Positions 42,863-51,883 of a stretch of DNA of 64,000 nt are shown here, piece after piece (the stretch's first letter is position 1; each line of letters starts with the position of its first letter). The translations under genes and the position numbers were made by a program. This DNA is from HdN1 sp964473645 (lineage in GTDB: Bacteria; Pseudomonadota; Gammaproteobacteria; Pseudomonadales; Ketobacteraceae), in contig CAYYPW010000022.1 in NCBI GenBank assembly GCA_964473645.1, positions 1-64,000 on the forward strand, given 5' to 3'. Under the pieces are notes generated by a model. That model searched no databases. It worked only from the letters and a program-made list of their open reading frames with translations, and was not told the DNA's origin.

Positions 42863-44191
42863 TCAAGGGATAGGATACACACTCACGAAACCACGCTGGG
42901 AGAGGCGCGTATTCCCAAATGCATAAAGTCTGCCTTGCGACACAATCGCCGTGGCGTTATCGCCATCGTTGTTATAGCCAGGTAACGGACGCTCTGCCCA
43001 GGAATCCTCATATACAGCAGGTTCCATGGTGATGGTTTTCAGGTTATACCCTTGCTCTGTCATCACGCTGAACTGGTTATAGTGATTAAACCGGCGTGCA
43101 GGCGAGGTGCTGAGCAGATTGATGGGTGAATTGGTGAATTTTTCTAGCGTCCACCGATGCTCGCCGTTGTAGTGCAATTTAACTATTCGGGTAAGCAAAG
43201 AGAAGGATTCCGGGAACACCAGCTTATTTTTGATTTCGCCGTCGGCATCAAACCAAGTGATTTCTGCATAACCCGGGCTGGAATAGGGCGGAAAGTAAAA
43301 TGGGAGCTGTTGCGCCCAACAAGCCACTTCGCCCTCATCTGCGGCTGTGCAGAACGAATCGGCTGGTAAGGTTTGGGTCCAGAGAACATTGCCCGTTTCA
43401 TCAATGCGCGTAAGACTCCTGTTATGCTTCAAAAAGACACTGCTGCCCCGACTCACAAGCGTTACGCGATTGGCTGTCACTGGAATGTCCTGCTGCTGCA
43501 CCAGATTGCCTGCACCATCGAAAATATAGAGCATCGCAAGGTTATCTGTGCCGTTATCGGTAATGGCAAGCAGGTTGCCTGTCGCCAATGCCGCCAACTG
43601 TACTTTCGCATTTACGGGAAACTCATAACGCCAATGCTCAGCACCCGCCGTACTGATGGCCACGATTCCGGCGGGCGTTTCACTGCCGGAATAACTGGCA
43701 ACCGTGTCGTCGCCGTGGGCCAGCAATTGATTAATGTATGCGCCTTGAGGAGTAAGGTCTTGCGTCCACAGGACGTTGCCAGCGGCATCTACACTGGTCA
43801 ATGCATTCAGGGTGCTGGTCACCTGAATGCTGCCACCCGCGATGGCGATGAGCGGCTTGGTAAAGTTAGAGGCCACAGCACCAACAGCGTTTCGCCATTG
43901 CTCTACGCCGTCAACGGACAGTTTTCGCAGCTGAAAATTGCCGTTATTCGAGAACAGTTGATACGACTCGCCTGTCATGCTAACGACGGCACCCTCCTCG
44001 GTTGCCGTTTCTTGTGCAGCGAGATTATTACGCCAAAGAGGCTGCGTCGCGGTGACGCCGCACCCCGTCAACACCACTACGCCCGCTAATGCCGCGATGC
44101 GCGAACGTGATTTCAGCGTGAACGGCGTGCCGCTGTTTTCAGGTGAAACGTCCTGAGCCATTGTCCCCATGTTTTTTATGCGCTGGTTCAT
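42863..44191 (-). CDS. Lipoprotein with predicted PQQ-like beta-propeller, paralogue 2
   Basis: The 442-residue protein has a lipoprotein signal with lipobox LTGC (C45) after a 33-residue polar leader; an ATG at codon 8 or 11 could shorten it. The body has repeats such as 'VDAAGNVLWTQDLTPQG' and 'IDETGNVLWTQTLP', typical of PQQ-like (BamB-type) propeller blades. There is no evidence for cofactor binding. The stop TGA is followed by an in-frame remnant. Function unknown. Confidence 0.75.
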   Translation of the reverse strand: MNQRIKNMGTMAQDVSPENSGTPFTLKSRSRIAALAGVVVLTGCGVTATQPLWRNNLAAQETATEEGAVVSMTGESYQLFSNNGNFQLRKLSVDGVEQWRNAVGAVASNFTKPLIAIAGGSIQVTSTLNALTSVDAAGNVLWTQDLTPQGAYINQLLAHGDDTVASYSGSETPAGIVAISTAGAEHWRYEFPVNAKVQLAALATGNLLAITDNGTDNLAMLYIFDGAGNLVQQQDIPVTANRVTLVSRGSSVFLKHNRSLTRIDETGNVLWTQTLPADSFCTAADEGEVACWAQQLPFYFPPYSSPGYAEITWFDADGEIKNKLVFPESFSLLTRIVKLHYNGEHRWTLEKFTNSPINLLSTSPARRFNHYNQFSVMTEQGYNLKTITMEPAVYEDSWAERPLPGYNNDGDNATAIVSQGRLYAFGNTRLSQRGFVSVYPIP

Positions 44192-44640
44192 ATTATTCTT
44201 CTCGTTGAGAGGTAGAGCATCGAGCAGACCTGAGCAGCCACCTGCACAGGCGCAACCATTTAAGAAACTGTATTACAGTTACAATATATTGGGTGGTAAA
44301 TGCCGCCGTCAAGCAGCGGGAGACGAAGGGCAGAACGCCGATATCTGATTGAAATATAAGCCAGTATCGATGCAGTGCCTTCAGCCTGCCCAAGCCTCAT
44401 GACAGGTTAAAAATCAACCGCACCGCAACCTCTGCTGCCGACCTCTCGAAGCATTATTCTGGCGGGCTTCTCAGCCGACGTTGGCAAAGCAGTTGCAAAC
44501 CGCCACCGACAATTATCGCGATCAAGCTTACGTTGGACGTTATAAACGCAATACAGTACTTGAATATATTGAACATCTTCTGTATTCCAGATGAGATCAT
44601 TGCTTTATTGCGCATTACAACGAGTCATATGCATTACCCC
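44192..44640. other. Divergent intergenic region with a 15-bp palindrome
   Basis: This 449-bp stretch separates the lipoprotein gene (minus) from a membrane protein gene (plus). AACTGTA-T-TACAGTT (44266-44280) is a perfect 15-bp palindrome 75 bp upstream of the lipoprotein start and could be an operator. The reading frame of the membrane protein is open back to 44533, but the added part looks non-coding. Nothing else is recognisable. Confidence 0.5.
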
Positions 44641-45219
44641 ATGAAACGACCTCTCACACTCCTCGCCATCAAGATTGCTCTAACCCTCCCTGTAACGTAT
44701 GCATTGGTCTACCCCTTTTTGAATCCGGCAGCATCTGGCGGCGTATTCAATGAAATCGAGAGGCTTGGTCTGCTCGGTAGCAGCATCCTCGGCGGCGGTT
44801 TTCTCGTCATGGTCTTTTTATACTGCAGGGATCTGTCTCGAGCGCTTTCCCTGGTGCGGCCGAGTGAGCGTGCGGCAAGCCCGCGAAGTGTCTGGCTGAT
44901 GTTTTTGATCCCCTACAACTTCGTAGAAGATTTTTTTATTGTTGCCAATGTCGCGAATTCCCTGCAGCAAGAGGCGCAGCACAATGCTGCATTGCATTCA
45001 TTCAAAGGTTTCGGCAAGCGGTCGGGCATGGGCTGGTGCGCAGCGCAGATCGTGTCATTGCTCCCTAATGAATTGGGTTCGCTTGCGGGATTTCTGGCCC
45101 TGCCGCTCTGGATAACGCACTGGCGTTTCATTCGCCGAGTGAATGCCGTGTTGATTGAAACAGCACGTGCCAATGGACTGACAAATCCTGCGGAATCGCG
45201 AACCACCACCATCGGTTAA
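44641..45219 (+). CDS. Membrane protein of unknown function
   Basis: The 192-residue protein has four hydrophobic segments (about 5-24, 42-62, 83-105 as an amphipathic one, and 135-160). The motif 'IPYNFVEDFFIVANVANSL' is distinctive, but I cannot name the family. ATG codons exist at 44533, 44629 and 44641; I prefer 44641 because the hydrophobic segment starts there. It is convergent with the phosphatase gene, only 1 bp apart. Confidence 0.65.
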   Translation: MKRPLTLLAIKIALTLPVTYALVYPFLNPAASGGVFNEIERLGLLGSSILGGGFLVMVFLYCRDLSRALSLVRPSERAASPRSVWLMFLIPYNFVEDFFIVANVANSLQQEAQHNAALHSFKGFGKRSGMGWCAAQIVSLLPNELGSLAGFLALPLWITHWRFIRRVNAVLIETARANGLTNPAESRTTTIG

Positions 45220-45220
45220 C

Positions 45221-45976
45221 TCACTCAGCGATCTTGCACTTGCCCTGCTCGCAACGAATCAACGCCTCTCGCTTGATACGCGGAATCCAGGCATTCATTT
45301 TTTTGCGGATGTCGGCGCGACGTTCTCGCGTCAGGCTGCGAATATAGGCGGCGTCAGATTCAAACCAGAAGCCACGATAGCGCTGCATTTCTGCAACGGC
45401 GGAGTCGATGGCGTCATCCTGATCATTGCCTTCGACAATAACCCGGTAGGCTGCAACCATTACACCGGTACGATTCTGCCCTGAGCGACAATGCACGTAT
45501 AGCGGTTTGGGGGCTTGCGATGCCACCGCCAGAAATTGCGCGACGCGATCATCGGTCAACCACGATGCAACCACCACCAATGGCTCCCAATCACGCACCC
45601 GGTAATAGTGAATATCGTGCACCGAGGGTTCTTTTAGCAACGTGTGCGACAGGATTTCCCGATCGTCGACCTGATTTTCCAATTGAACACTGGTGAGAGT
45701 AGCGCGATCATCATTTAGTAATTCCAAATTGACGATAGTGTGCACCCCATTTTCTATCAACCAGGCAGCCCCTTGTTCATCCGGTTTTGCACCACGCCAA
45801 AGTATGCCTTTACTCACTTCACAAAAATTCTTGATGGGCGAATTCAAGGTGCTGGTGCAAGCATCGGGAGCAGCCGTCGTAAAATCAGCATGGCTTGAAT
45901 TTGGTGTTAGCATGACGGCTAGCGTGAAGGCCAGCATGAAGCAAAGTGCAAAGGGCGCTATGCGAAGTGTTCTCAT
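45221..45976 (-). CDS. Periplasmic dual-specificity/tyrosine phosphatase (TpbA-like)
   Basis: The 251-residue protein has a signal peptide ending near 'NSSHA' and the CX5R loop 'VHCRSGQNRTG' with C163 and R169. D129 in 'YYRVRDWEP' is a candidate general acid. TpbA of Pseudomonas is a periplasmic phosphatase of this type that lowers cyclic di-GMP by acting on a membrane cyclase. The ATG at 45976 is chosen because it begins the signal peptide and has GGAAACC upstream. Its own target is unknown. Confidence 0.85.
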   Translation of the reverse strand: MRTLRIAPFALCFMLAFTLAVMLTPNSSHADFTTAAPDACTSTLNSPIKNFCEVSKGILWRGAKPDEQGAAWLIENGVHTIVNLELLNDDRATLTSVQLENQVDDREILSHTLLKEPSVHDIHYYRVRDWEPLVVVASWLTDDRVAQFLAVASQAPKPLYVHCRSGQNRTGVMVAAYRVIVEGNDQDDAIDSAVAEMQRYRGFWFESDAAYIRSLTRERRADIRKKMNAWIPRIKREALIRCEQGKCKIAE

Positions 45977-46115
45977 GTGGTTTCCTGTCCAGAGCGTTTG
46001 TTGCAACAAATGCTGTCGCAAACATGATCCGCTGCATCGTATCAGATCGCAAGCGAAAGAACAGTCAACACAAGAACCAACGAGGCCACACCGTTAGCAT
46101 GGCGCCCTTCTGGCC

Positions 46116-47279
46116 TTACTCTACGCGCTCCAGATAAAAGCGTTGGTTATCACCTGCATGGCAGGACCACTGAATGAGCTTGCCGCCATTCTCTGTCGAC
46201 CACCCGCCCATGTCCATGCAGATTCCGCTGCTTTTAAATGCCATGTGATGCAAGTTTCCGCCAAGATTTGCCGCTCGGATTTTTTGGTTGTCACCACCAT
46301 GGCAATCCCATTGAATAATCTTGGCGCCCGGCGCGTTCGACCATCCACTGACATCCATGCATTTTCCGCTATGTTTTGCCTGTAAATACCAGAAACCTTC
46401 GCCTGCGTCATAAATACGAAAACGTTGGTTATCACCACCGTGGCATGACCACTGAATGATTTCAGCACCGCCATTGGTTGACCAGCCTGCAACATCCAGA
46501 CATTTTCCACTGTATTTGTTACGCAACACATACGCAGGCGGGTTATTGCTCACACGCGTCGGCATAAACGCAGCGACTTCATCACGCACCTGCGTTAACG
46601 CCAGAGAGGCGTCGGCTTCGTCCCCATGCCCAACCGGCACTCCACACGCAAGGCCGTTACAGCTGTGATACGGGCTGGAGAATTTGGAGGCCCAAGGAGC
46701 GTTAAAGGCTTGCGGATACGCCATGATCGAAGCAAAAACGCCATCAACACCGTACCCAATACCATAACGATGCCGTGCACCTCCTTGATCCCCTTGGCGA
46801 CGTGAATGCGCCAATCCCATGTTATGGCCCAGTTCGTGCGCAAGTACTTGTCCGCCACAGCCAGGCCCCGTTACGTTGAATGCCCAGTCGCGATGTACCG
46901 CGAAATAACCCACACCGCAAGCGCCGGTACGATGTACTTGCGTAACAAAATCAGCGCCATATTCATTGCGACGATCATTCACCCAAGCATCATTTTTCAG
47001 ATTACCCAATACCGCTCCCATGTCGCCGCCATCTTCTTCATGATGCAGCGTACCGACCAAGCGCAATTGAATATCAACGCCACTGTTTTGATACATGCCA
47101 TTGGCTTGGTTGACCCAACCCTGAATGGCCGTTTGCGGTTGCCCGCCAAAATGGTCGCGGCTATAACCATCGTATAGCACCAGAACATCGACGGTTGCTG
47201 CGTGTGCCGACAAAATTGGCGCCAATGCGAGTGCGGTCGCCCCGGTCCATTTAGCCAATCGGTTAAGAAGTGCTTTCAT
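46116..47279 (-). CDS. Secreted metzincin protease with ricin-type lectin domain
   Basis: The 387-residue protein has a signal peptide ending at 'SAHA', a zinc motif HELGHNMGLAH (H148, E149, H152, H158) and a Met-turn at 'ASIMAYP' (M186), so it is a reprolysin-like metzincin. Residues about 252-387 form a ricin B-type beta-trefoil with three repeats ending 'QWSCHGGDNQRF', 'QWDCHGGDNQKI' and 'QWSCHAGDNQRF'. The lectin part should bind carbohydrate and bring the protease to glycan surfaces. There is no propeptide between signal and catalytic domain; the neighbouring upstream gene may supply it. Confidence 0.93.
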   Translation of the reverse strand: MKALLNRLAKWTGATALALAPILSAHAATVDVLVLYDGYSRDHFGGQPQTAIQGWVNQANGMYQNSGVDIQLRLVGTLHHEEDGGDMGAVLGNLKNDAWVNDRRNEYGADFVTQVHRTGACGVGYFAVHRDWAFNVTGPGCGGQVLAHELGHNMGLAHSRRQGDQGGARHRYGIGYGVDGVFASIMAYPQAFNAPWASKFSSPYHSCNGLACGVPVGHGDEADASLALTQVRDEVAAFMPTRVSNNPPAYVLRNKYSGKCLDVAGWSTNGGAEIIQWSCHGGDNQRFRIYDAGEGFWYLQAKHSGKCMDVSGWSNAPGAKIIQWDCHGGDNQKIRAANLGGNLHHMAFKSSGICMDMGGWSTENGGKLIQWSCHAGDNQRFYLERVE

Positions 47280-47436
47280 GTTGGTGTCCCCGTTTTATTT
47301 TTGCTTTTGTGCGTTTTTTTTGATTGTGTTGCTTTTTAACTGCGAATATTTTTGTCTGTGATGGTTTTGGACTGTTTTAGTTATTGACTGAGTTGCTTTC
47401 TTATCACGCCGTCTTTTTGGGAATTTAATGACGTCG

Positions 47437-48315
47437 CTACGGGATTTGTTTCTCCATGGATGGGATGACATAAATGGGTTCGTGCTTTTGGGCGAGTGCC
47501 TCCTGCGAAACAGCCGGTGTGCGGCTCAACGCCTCTTGATCGACACTCACCAGTTCGTCGCCATGCTTGAATAATGTCGCCCCGCTCGCAATCCAACCTT
47601 GCGTGCCACGCGCCTCGATTTCAAAATGACCCTCCGGGGTGGTAATGCCACCTACGATGAGGTTGTCACCTCGGGTGAGATATACCTGGGTTTGGCCTTC
47701 CAGGCCCGGTACATTTTCGAGATGGCCAAACCAGCTGACATTGTTGTCTGCCTGCACCTGCACGCGATCAATGCGCGCGGTAAAGTGACCGTTGATCTGA
47801 GAGATGTCGATGTCTAGTGTATCGCCGGGCACCAGGGATTCTATTTTTAGGGGATTCACCGCAATAAATTCGCGCCCGTCGGCTCGATCTTCTTCGGAGA
47901 GAGGAAAATTATCCGGCAAGATATCTGTGGTTTGCCAGGCAGAGGGTAATTGACTCGCGGCATATAACGCGACGACATCCACAGGCTGGCCGTTACGCCG
48001 GTTACTGATTTCCGACACGCGATGACCGAAGGTGGGGTATTCTTCGTTTACGTCGGGCGTCTGCATCAATGCTTCTTCTTGCGGCGTATATTTCGAAGTG
48101 GCAGTACTGGCCACAATAGCTGCGGGAGAAACGACAGAATTCAGTGGCGAAGACAGACCTATCGGTGACGTGCTTTCCGTAGAGGTTAGCGGTAAAGAGT
48201 GCGATTCATGCGTGGCAGAGGGTTGTGAATATTGCGTAAATAAGAAGATGCCACCCAACATGGCAACAGTGATTGCACTTGCGATAGCTACCGACAATTT
48301 TGTTTGTTTTAACAT
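47437..48315 (-). CDS. Exported protein resembling a metzincin propeptide
   Basis: The 292-residue protein has one N-terminal hydrophobic segment (about 8-29) and a Ser/Thr-rich linker (about 30-75). Its C-terminal half ('NNVSWFGHLENVPGLEGQ', 'GGITTPEGHFEIEARG') resembles the pro-domains found in front of secreted metzincins, where such strands pack on the active-site cleft. It lies 157 bp upstream of the protease gene on the same strand. I infer a partner, chaperone or inhibitor role for the protease. No cysteine-switch motif is seen. GTG at 48327 is an alternative start. Confidence 0.65.
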   Translation of the reverse strand: MLKQTKLSVAIASAITVAMLGGIFLFTQYSQPSATHESHSLPLTSTESTSPIGLSSPLNSVVSPAAIVASTATSKYTPQEEALMQTPDVNEEYPTFGHRVSEISNRRNGQPVDVVALYAASQLPSAWQTTDILPDNFPLSEEDRADGREFIAVNPLKIESLVPGDTLDIDISQINGHFTARIDRVQVQADNNVSWFGHLENVPGLEGQTQVYLTRGDNLIVGGITTPEGHFEIEARGTQGWIASGATLFKHGDELVSVDQEALSRTPAVSQEALAQKHEPIYVIPSMEKQIP

Positions 48316-48528
48316 AATGACACTCACATTTTATCGAATGCAGGATTATTTATCGCTAACGTTGCTTTTTTTAACGCGATATTTTGCTTATAAATTGGCG
48401 TTGTTCTGAAACCCAGAATTGATCTGAAACCTAGAGCTGTTCTGGGAAAGATTAGCGGTATTGAGCAGAGGCGGAAATCGGCCAAATGGCCGAATTAAAC
48501 GATTTTATTTATTTCGAGAGAAGGAATG

Positions 48529-48563
48529 TTGCGACGATCACGATGTCATCGTGATCGTCGCAA
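48529..48563 (-). terminator. Strong hairpin after the di-heme protein gene
   Basis: Arms 48529-48545 and 48547-48563 are perfect 17-bp reverse complements around one base. The hairpin starts 18 bp after the stop of the gene at 48581. A clean T-run is missing (CATTCCTTCTC follows on the minus strand), so it may act as a terminator or as mRNA 3'-end protection. A second smaller hairpin TCGGCCA/TGGCCGA lies at 48478-48493. Confidence 0.5.
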
Positions 48564-48580
48564 TACAGGCAGGTTTACTA

Positions 48581-51500
48581 TTACAACGCTTCTAGGAATC
48601 GCAATAGCGCACGTTTGTCGGTGTCAGTCATGCCTTGATATGCATTCTTCGCTCTTTCACCTTCACCGCCGTGCCAGAGGATAGCTTCTTCAATGGTGCG
48701 GGCGCGTCCGTCGTGCAGATACGCGCGGTGTGGCGTGCATACTTCGCCGCCTTCCCTGCCAGAAGGATTGGTCACGCCACCCGTGACACATGCCGCCAGA
48801 CCCAGGCCCCATAGAGGCGTGGTACGCCATTCACGACCACTGGCATTGCCTTCACCCAGGCTATCTGCAAGACCTGCGCCCATGTCATGCAACAGCAGAT
48901 CAGAATATGGATGTATGGTCTGATTGCGTACTTCGGCTAATGGATGGAAAGCACTGGTTTGTACGGTTTCGGTATGGCAACTGGTACAGCCGATATCACG
49001 GAATTTCTGTTTGCCCTGATTGATCGTCTGATCCACAAAACCACTCTCGATGCCGCGTTGTGGACGCACCCCTAACGTCGACAGATACACCACCAGCTCA
49101 TCCAGATGCTGATTGGAAATCATGCGCGAGGTGTTGCCACAATTGGGTTGACTGGCACCACAGTCGGGGTTTGGCATGACCGAGCTACGCACGCCCATAT
49201 CGGTATTCAATGCCGCAGCGGCCTGATGTTTCACGCTGGTCGTGCCGGCTTTCCAGCCAAAACGGCCCAAACGTGTAACGTTGGCATTAAGTGGATCGGG
49301 GATACGGTTGGCGCGCCCTGAAATTCCATCCCCGTTGGTATCGTTCGGGTCTTCTTTGGCGAGAACGGTGGATTCCGGAATGGCTTCGAGCAAGCCCAAG
49401 CCAACCAGTCGCGGTGCAATGCGCGCCGAAAAGGTGGGCGGCGTTATGCCGTTGAATTGGTAATTCGGCTTACGCAGGCCGTTATTTTCTGTCCAGAATG
49501 CAATTGAAACGCCACCCTCACTATCCCCTTTGGGCTGCAATACACGCCCCAGGTCAGGATGCGGGTTGCCATTGGCATCTCCCACTTTAAATACCCAGCG
49601 ATCCAGTAATTCGCCGTTAGGGGCGACAGGTGCGCTACCGTTGCGTTTATGGCAATCGGTACAACGTGCGTTGATATAACGGCTGCCAACCAAACCTGCC
49701 ATTCCCGGATGCGATCCGTTGGCGGCATCTTCGTCGTGCATGCCATCGGTGACAGCAGAATGGTGAACACGCCGACCAAGCAGGAATTTCTGCCCGTTGT
49801 TGTAACCCAGATTGGTCGCCATCTGCATGAAATGATCGTTGGGTTCGTTGGTGTATTGGTAATGCAAGGTGGTTTTACCACCCAACCAATACGACTCGGG
49901 AATCTTGCGGCTGTCCTCTTGGAAATCTGCCGCCCCTGCTACGAATTCCCCCGCATTTTCGGTATACCAGGGCACAATTCCTTCGCCGACGATATAGAGG
50001 AATGTCGTGCCATAATAATTTGCTTGGCCGCGCGGAATATCTGACGTACTGAATTGGCTGATCTCGAATTCGAGCCGATCGCCCATACGAATTTCACGGT
50101 TGAATTGGCGATTGACATTATCCGTCTTCGTATAACGGTGATAAACACCATCAAAACCAAGATAAGTCATGATGCCGTTGCCCACGTAGTGGGCCACCGT
50201 ATTGCGACCGAGGTACCACCAGCGATTCTCGGCTTCACGATCATCCAGGCGCCACAAGGTACGCACATTCATTTCAATGCGATCGCCACCTTTGGCAACA
50301 TAATCGACAATTTCGATATTGCTTGAGCGGTGTTCAAAATAGAATTTGATGTAATGGTCATACGACTGGAACTGATCTTCACGGGCGTGACGCGTGCGTG
50401 GACGATCTGAAAAGCGTGTCACCAGTGCATCACCGCGATCAAACTGGGTATTGGGTTCCAACGCAGTTGAAGCATTGTATAACGGCGTGACTGAGGCCGC
50501 TGGGGGCGGCGGTGGAGGGGGCGGTGGCGTGGCGCTCGCATAAAGCTGGCTTTGCGGCACGATTTCACGCTGCTGTCGGGGGCTGGACCACTCAAACTTG
50601 ATGTTGGCACCACCCCAGTTTTCGAAATATTCCACCACAATGTCATATTTGCGACCGGCGGTCAGCGCGATGCCTCCGGTGTATTCGATATTCCAGTCAT
50701 CCACCCAGCGGTCGATAATCAGCCTTCCATCCACCCACACACGGCGGCCGTTATCGCTGTTGATATGAAAGGTATAATTATCGGTAAAACGTGGCTCAAT
50801 CTGGCCGCGCCAGCGCGCAGTAAAGCGATCGCTGTTGACGCCATTCATGGGCGAACCATTGTTCCAGTTCATATTGAGCGTGGCATCCGTGCGCGATCCC
50901 ACAAGCGTTTCGAAATTCAAGCCGTTGTAATAGCTTGCAGCTAAACCGTTGCCCGTTCCGTTGGTACCCCCTGTGGTGTCGCCTGCGTGGGTATAGACAC
51001 TGACCGGTGTATCGACGGCAAAGCTGCCTGTCCAATAGGTAAAGTTGTAAGACACGCGGTCACCGCTTTTCAACCCCTGAATGACATAGGTATTGCGGCC
51101 ACCGTTTTGTGTCATACGCAAATTTTGCTGCGGTCCCCCATTGAGACTGTAATGCACATCAGCCCAGGCGTTAGACATGACATAGAGTTCTACAGCAGTG
51201 CTGCCTATGGGTTGGGTGCCATAGGTAGAGTTTGTCGGCGTGGTGGTTTTTTCCACTTTCAAGGACGATAGACGATCATTGAAATTATTCCCCACCAAGC
51301 AGCCGGTATCACCGGTCAGCACAACGGGGGTGCCGGTCAGATTGTCGCTGTCATAGAGACTGACTTTGTAGCCGGCAGGAATCCGCAGCGATGAGGCATC
51401 GTTATCGATGCCGCCTGCACTTACCAAGGCTGAGCGGGTATGGCTCCCCTCCCCCAGGGTTGTCTGCCAGCCGGTGTAATTACAATGTTGGAAAACTTGC

Positions 51501-51628
51501 ACCGCTGCCATGCCTGATACGGGGTAGGCAATCGACGTGCAGGTCAGTAACAACAAAGTGGACTTCGCACGGGGAGAGATGAATGTAAGATTGCGTATTG
51601 ATTGTTCTTTTTTTGTTATCCAACGCAT
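48581..51628 (-). CDS. Secreted multidomain di-heme oxidoreductase (crystallin-CBM-PA14-DUF1111-type)
   Basis: The 1015-residue protein has, in order, a signal peptide (to about 40), a beta/gamma-crystallin domain (43-127), a carbohydrate-binding-like module (about 142-215), a PA14 domain (about 228-363), a polyproline linker (368-376), an unassigned region, and a C-terminal di-heme cytochrome of the thiol-oxidoreductase/DUF1111 type with heme motifs CTDCH (656-660) and CTSCH (881-885). The C-terminal 'AYLHDGRARTIEEAILWHGGEG' is a hallmark of that family. The combination implies a secreted redox enzyme tethered to a polysaccharide. The ATG at 51628 is preceded by GGAG; the frame is open to 51793. 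Confidence 0.85.
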   Translation of the reverse strand: MRWITKKEQSIRNLTFISPRAKSTLLLLTCTSIAYPVSGMAAVQVFQHCNYTGWQTTLGEGSHTRSALVSAGGIDNDASSLRIPAGYKVSLYDSDNLTGTPVVLTGDTGCLVGNNFNDRLSSLKVEKTTTPTNSTYGTQPIGSTAVELYVMSNAWADVHYSLNGGPQQNLRMTQNGGRNTYVIQGLKSGDRVSYNFTYWTGSFAVDTPVSVYTHAGDTTGGTNGTGNGLAASYYNGLNFETLVGSRTDATLNMNWNNGSPMNGVNSDRFTARWRGQIEPRFTDNYTFHINSDNGRRVWVDGRLIIDRWVDDWNIEYTGGIALTAGRKYDIVVEYFENWGGANIKFEWSSPRQQREIVPQSQLYASATPPPPPPPPPAASVTPLYNASTALEPNTQFDRGDALVTRFSDRPRTRHAREDQFQSYDHYIKFYFEHRSSNIEIVDYVAKGGDRIEMNVRTLWRLDDREAENRWWYLGRNTVAHYVGNGIMTYLGFDGVYHRYTKTDNVNRQFNREIRMGDRLEFEISQFSTSDIPRGQANYYGTTFLYIVGEGIVPWYTENAGEFVAGAADFQEDSRKIPESYWLGGKTTLHYQYTNEPNDHFMQMATNLGYNNGQKFLLGRRVHHSAVTDGMHDEDAANGSHPGMAGLVGSRYINARCTDCHKRNGSAPVAPNGELLDRWVFKVGDANGNPHPDLGRVLQPKGDSEGGVSIAFWTENNGLRKPNYQFNGITPPTFSARIAPRLVGLGLLEAIPESTVLAKEDPNDTNGDGISGRANRIPDPLNANVTRLGRFGWKAGTTSVKHQAAAALNTDMGVRSSVMPNPDCGASQPNCGNTSRMISNQHLDELVVYLSTLGVRPQRGIESGFVDQTINQGKQKFRDIGCTSCHTETVQTSAFHPLAEVRNQTIHPYSDLLLHDMGAGLADSLGEGNASGREWRTTPLWGLGLAACVTGGVTNPSGREGGEVCTPHRAYLHDGRARTIEEAILWHGGEGERAKNAYQGMTDTDKRALLRFLEAL

Positions 51629-51883
51629 CGCAAACTCCAATAGATAACGGGCGCGAGGTGAGTGTATTGCTTCGTTTTTTTCGGTGCGATCACTGTCAAA
51701 TAAACCAAGACCAGGAAAATGTGATGCACTCGACATTAACTCGAAGCGTTGCCTTCTTTTTCTACTGCCAATAGTGGTTGCGAGAGCGTACACCTGTGAT
51801 GGACAGGTGCCAAAGGGACCCCGCCAGGTCAGTCTAAGGAGGAATTGTGGATAAACTTTGGAGAGGACAGAATGTTGTGACGT

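Noticed and set aside
42863..42865. Selenocysteine insertion at the TGA of the lipoprotein gene
   Set aside because: The codon follows a normal-looking C-terminus, and the downstream peptide repeats that C-terminus, which fits a duplication remnant better. No SECIS-like hairpin is evident just after it.
51780..51815. Hairpin CACCTGT-GATGG-ACAGGTG upstream of the di-heme gene, considered as a cyclic-di-GMP riboswitch
   Set aside because: The conserved core bases of known cyclic-di-GMP riboswitches are not present, and only one 7-bp stem is seen.
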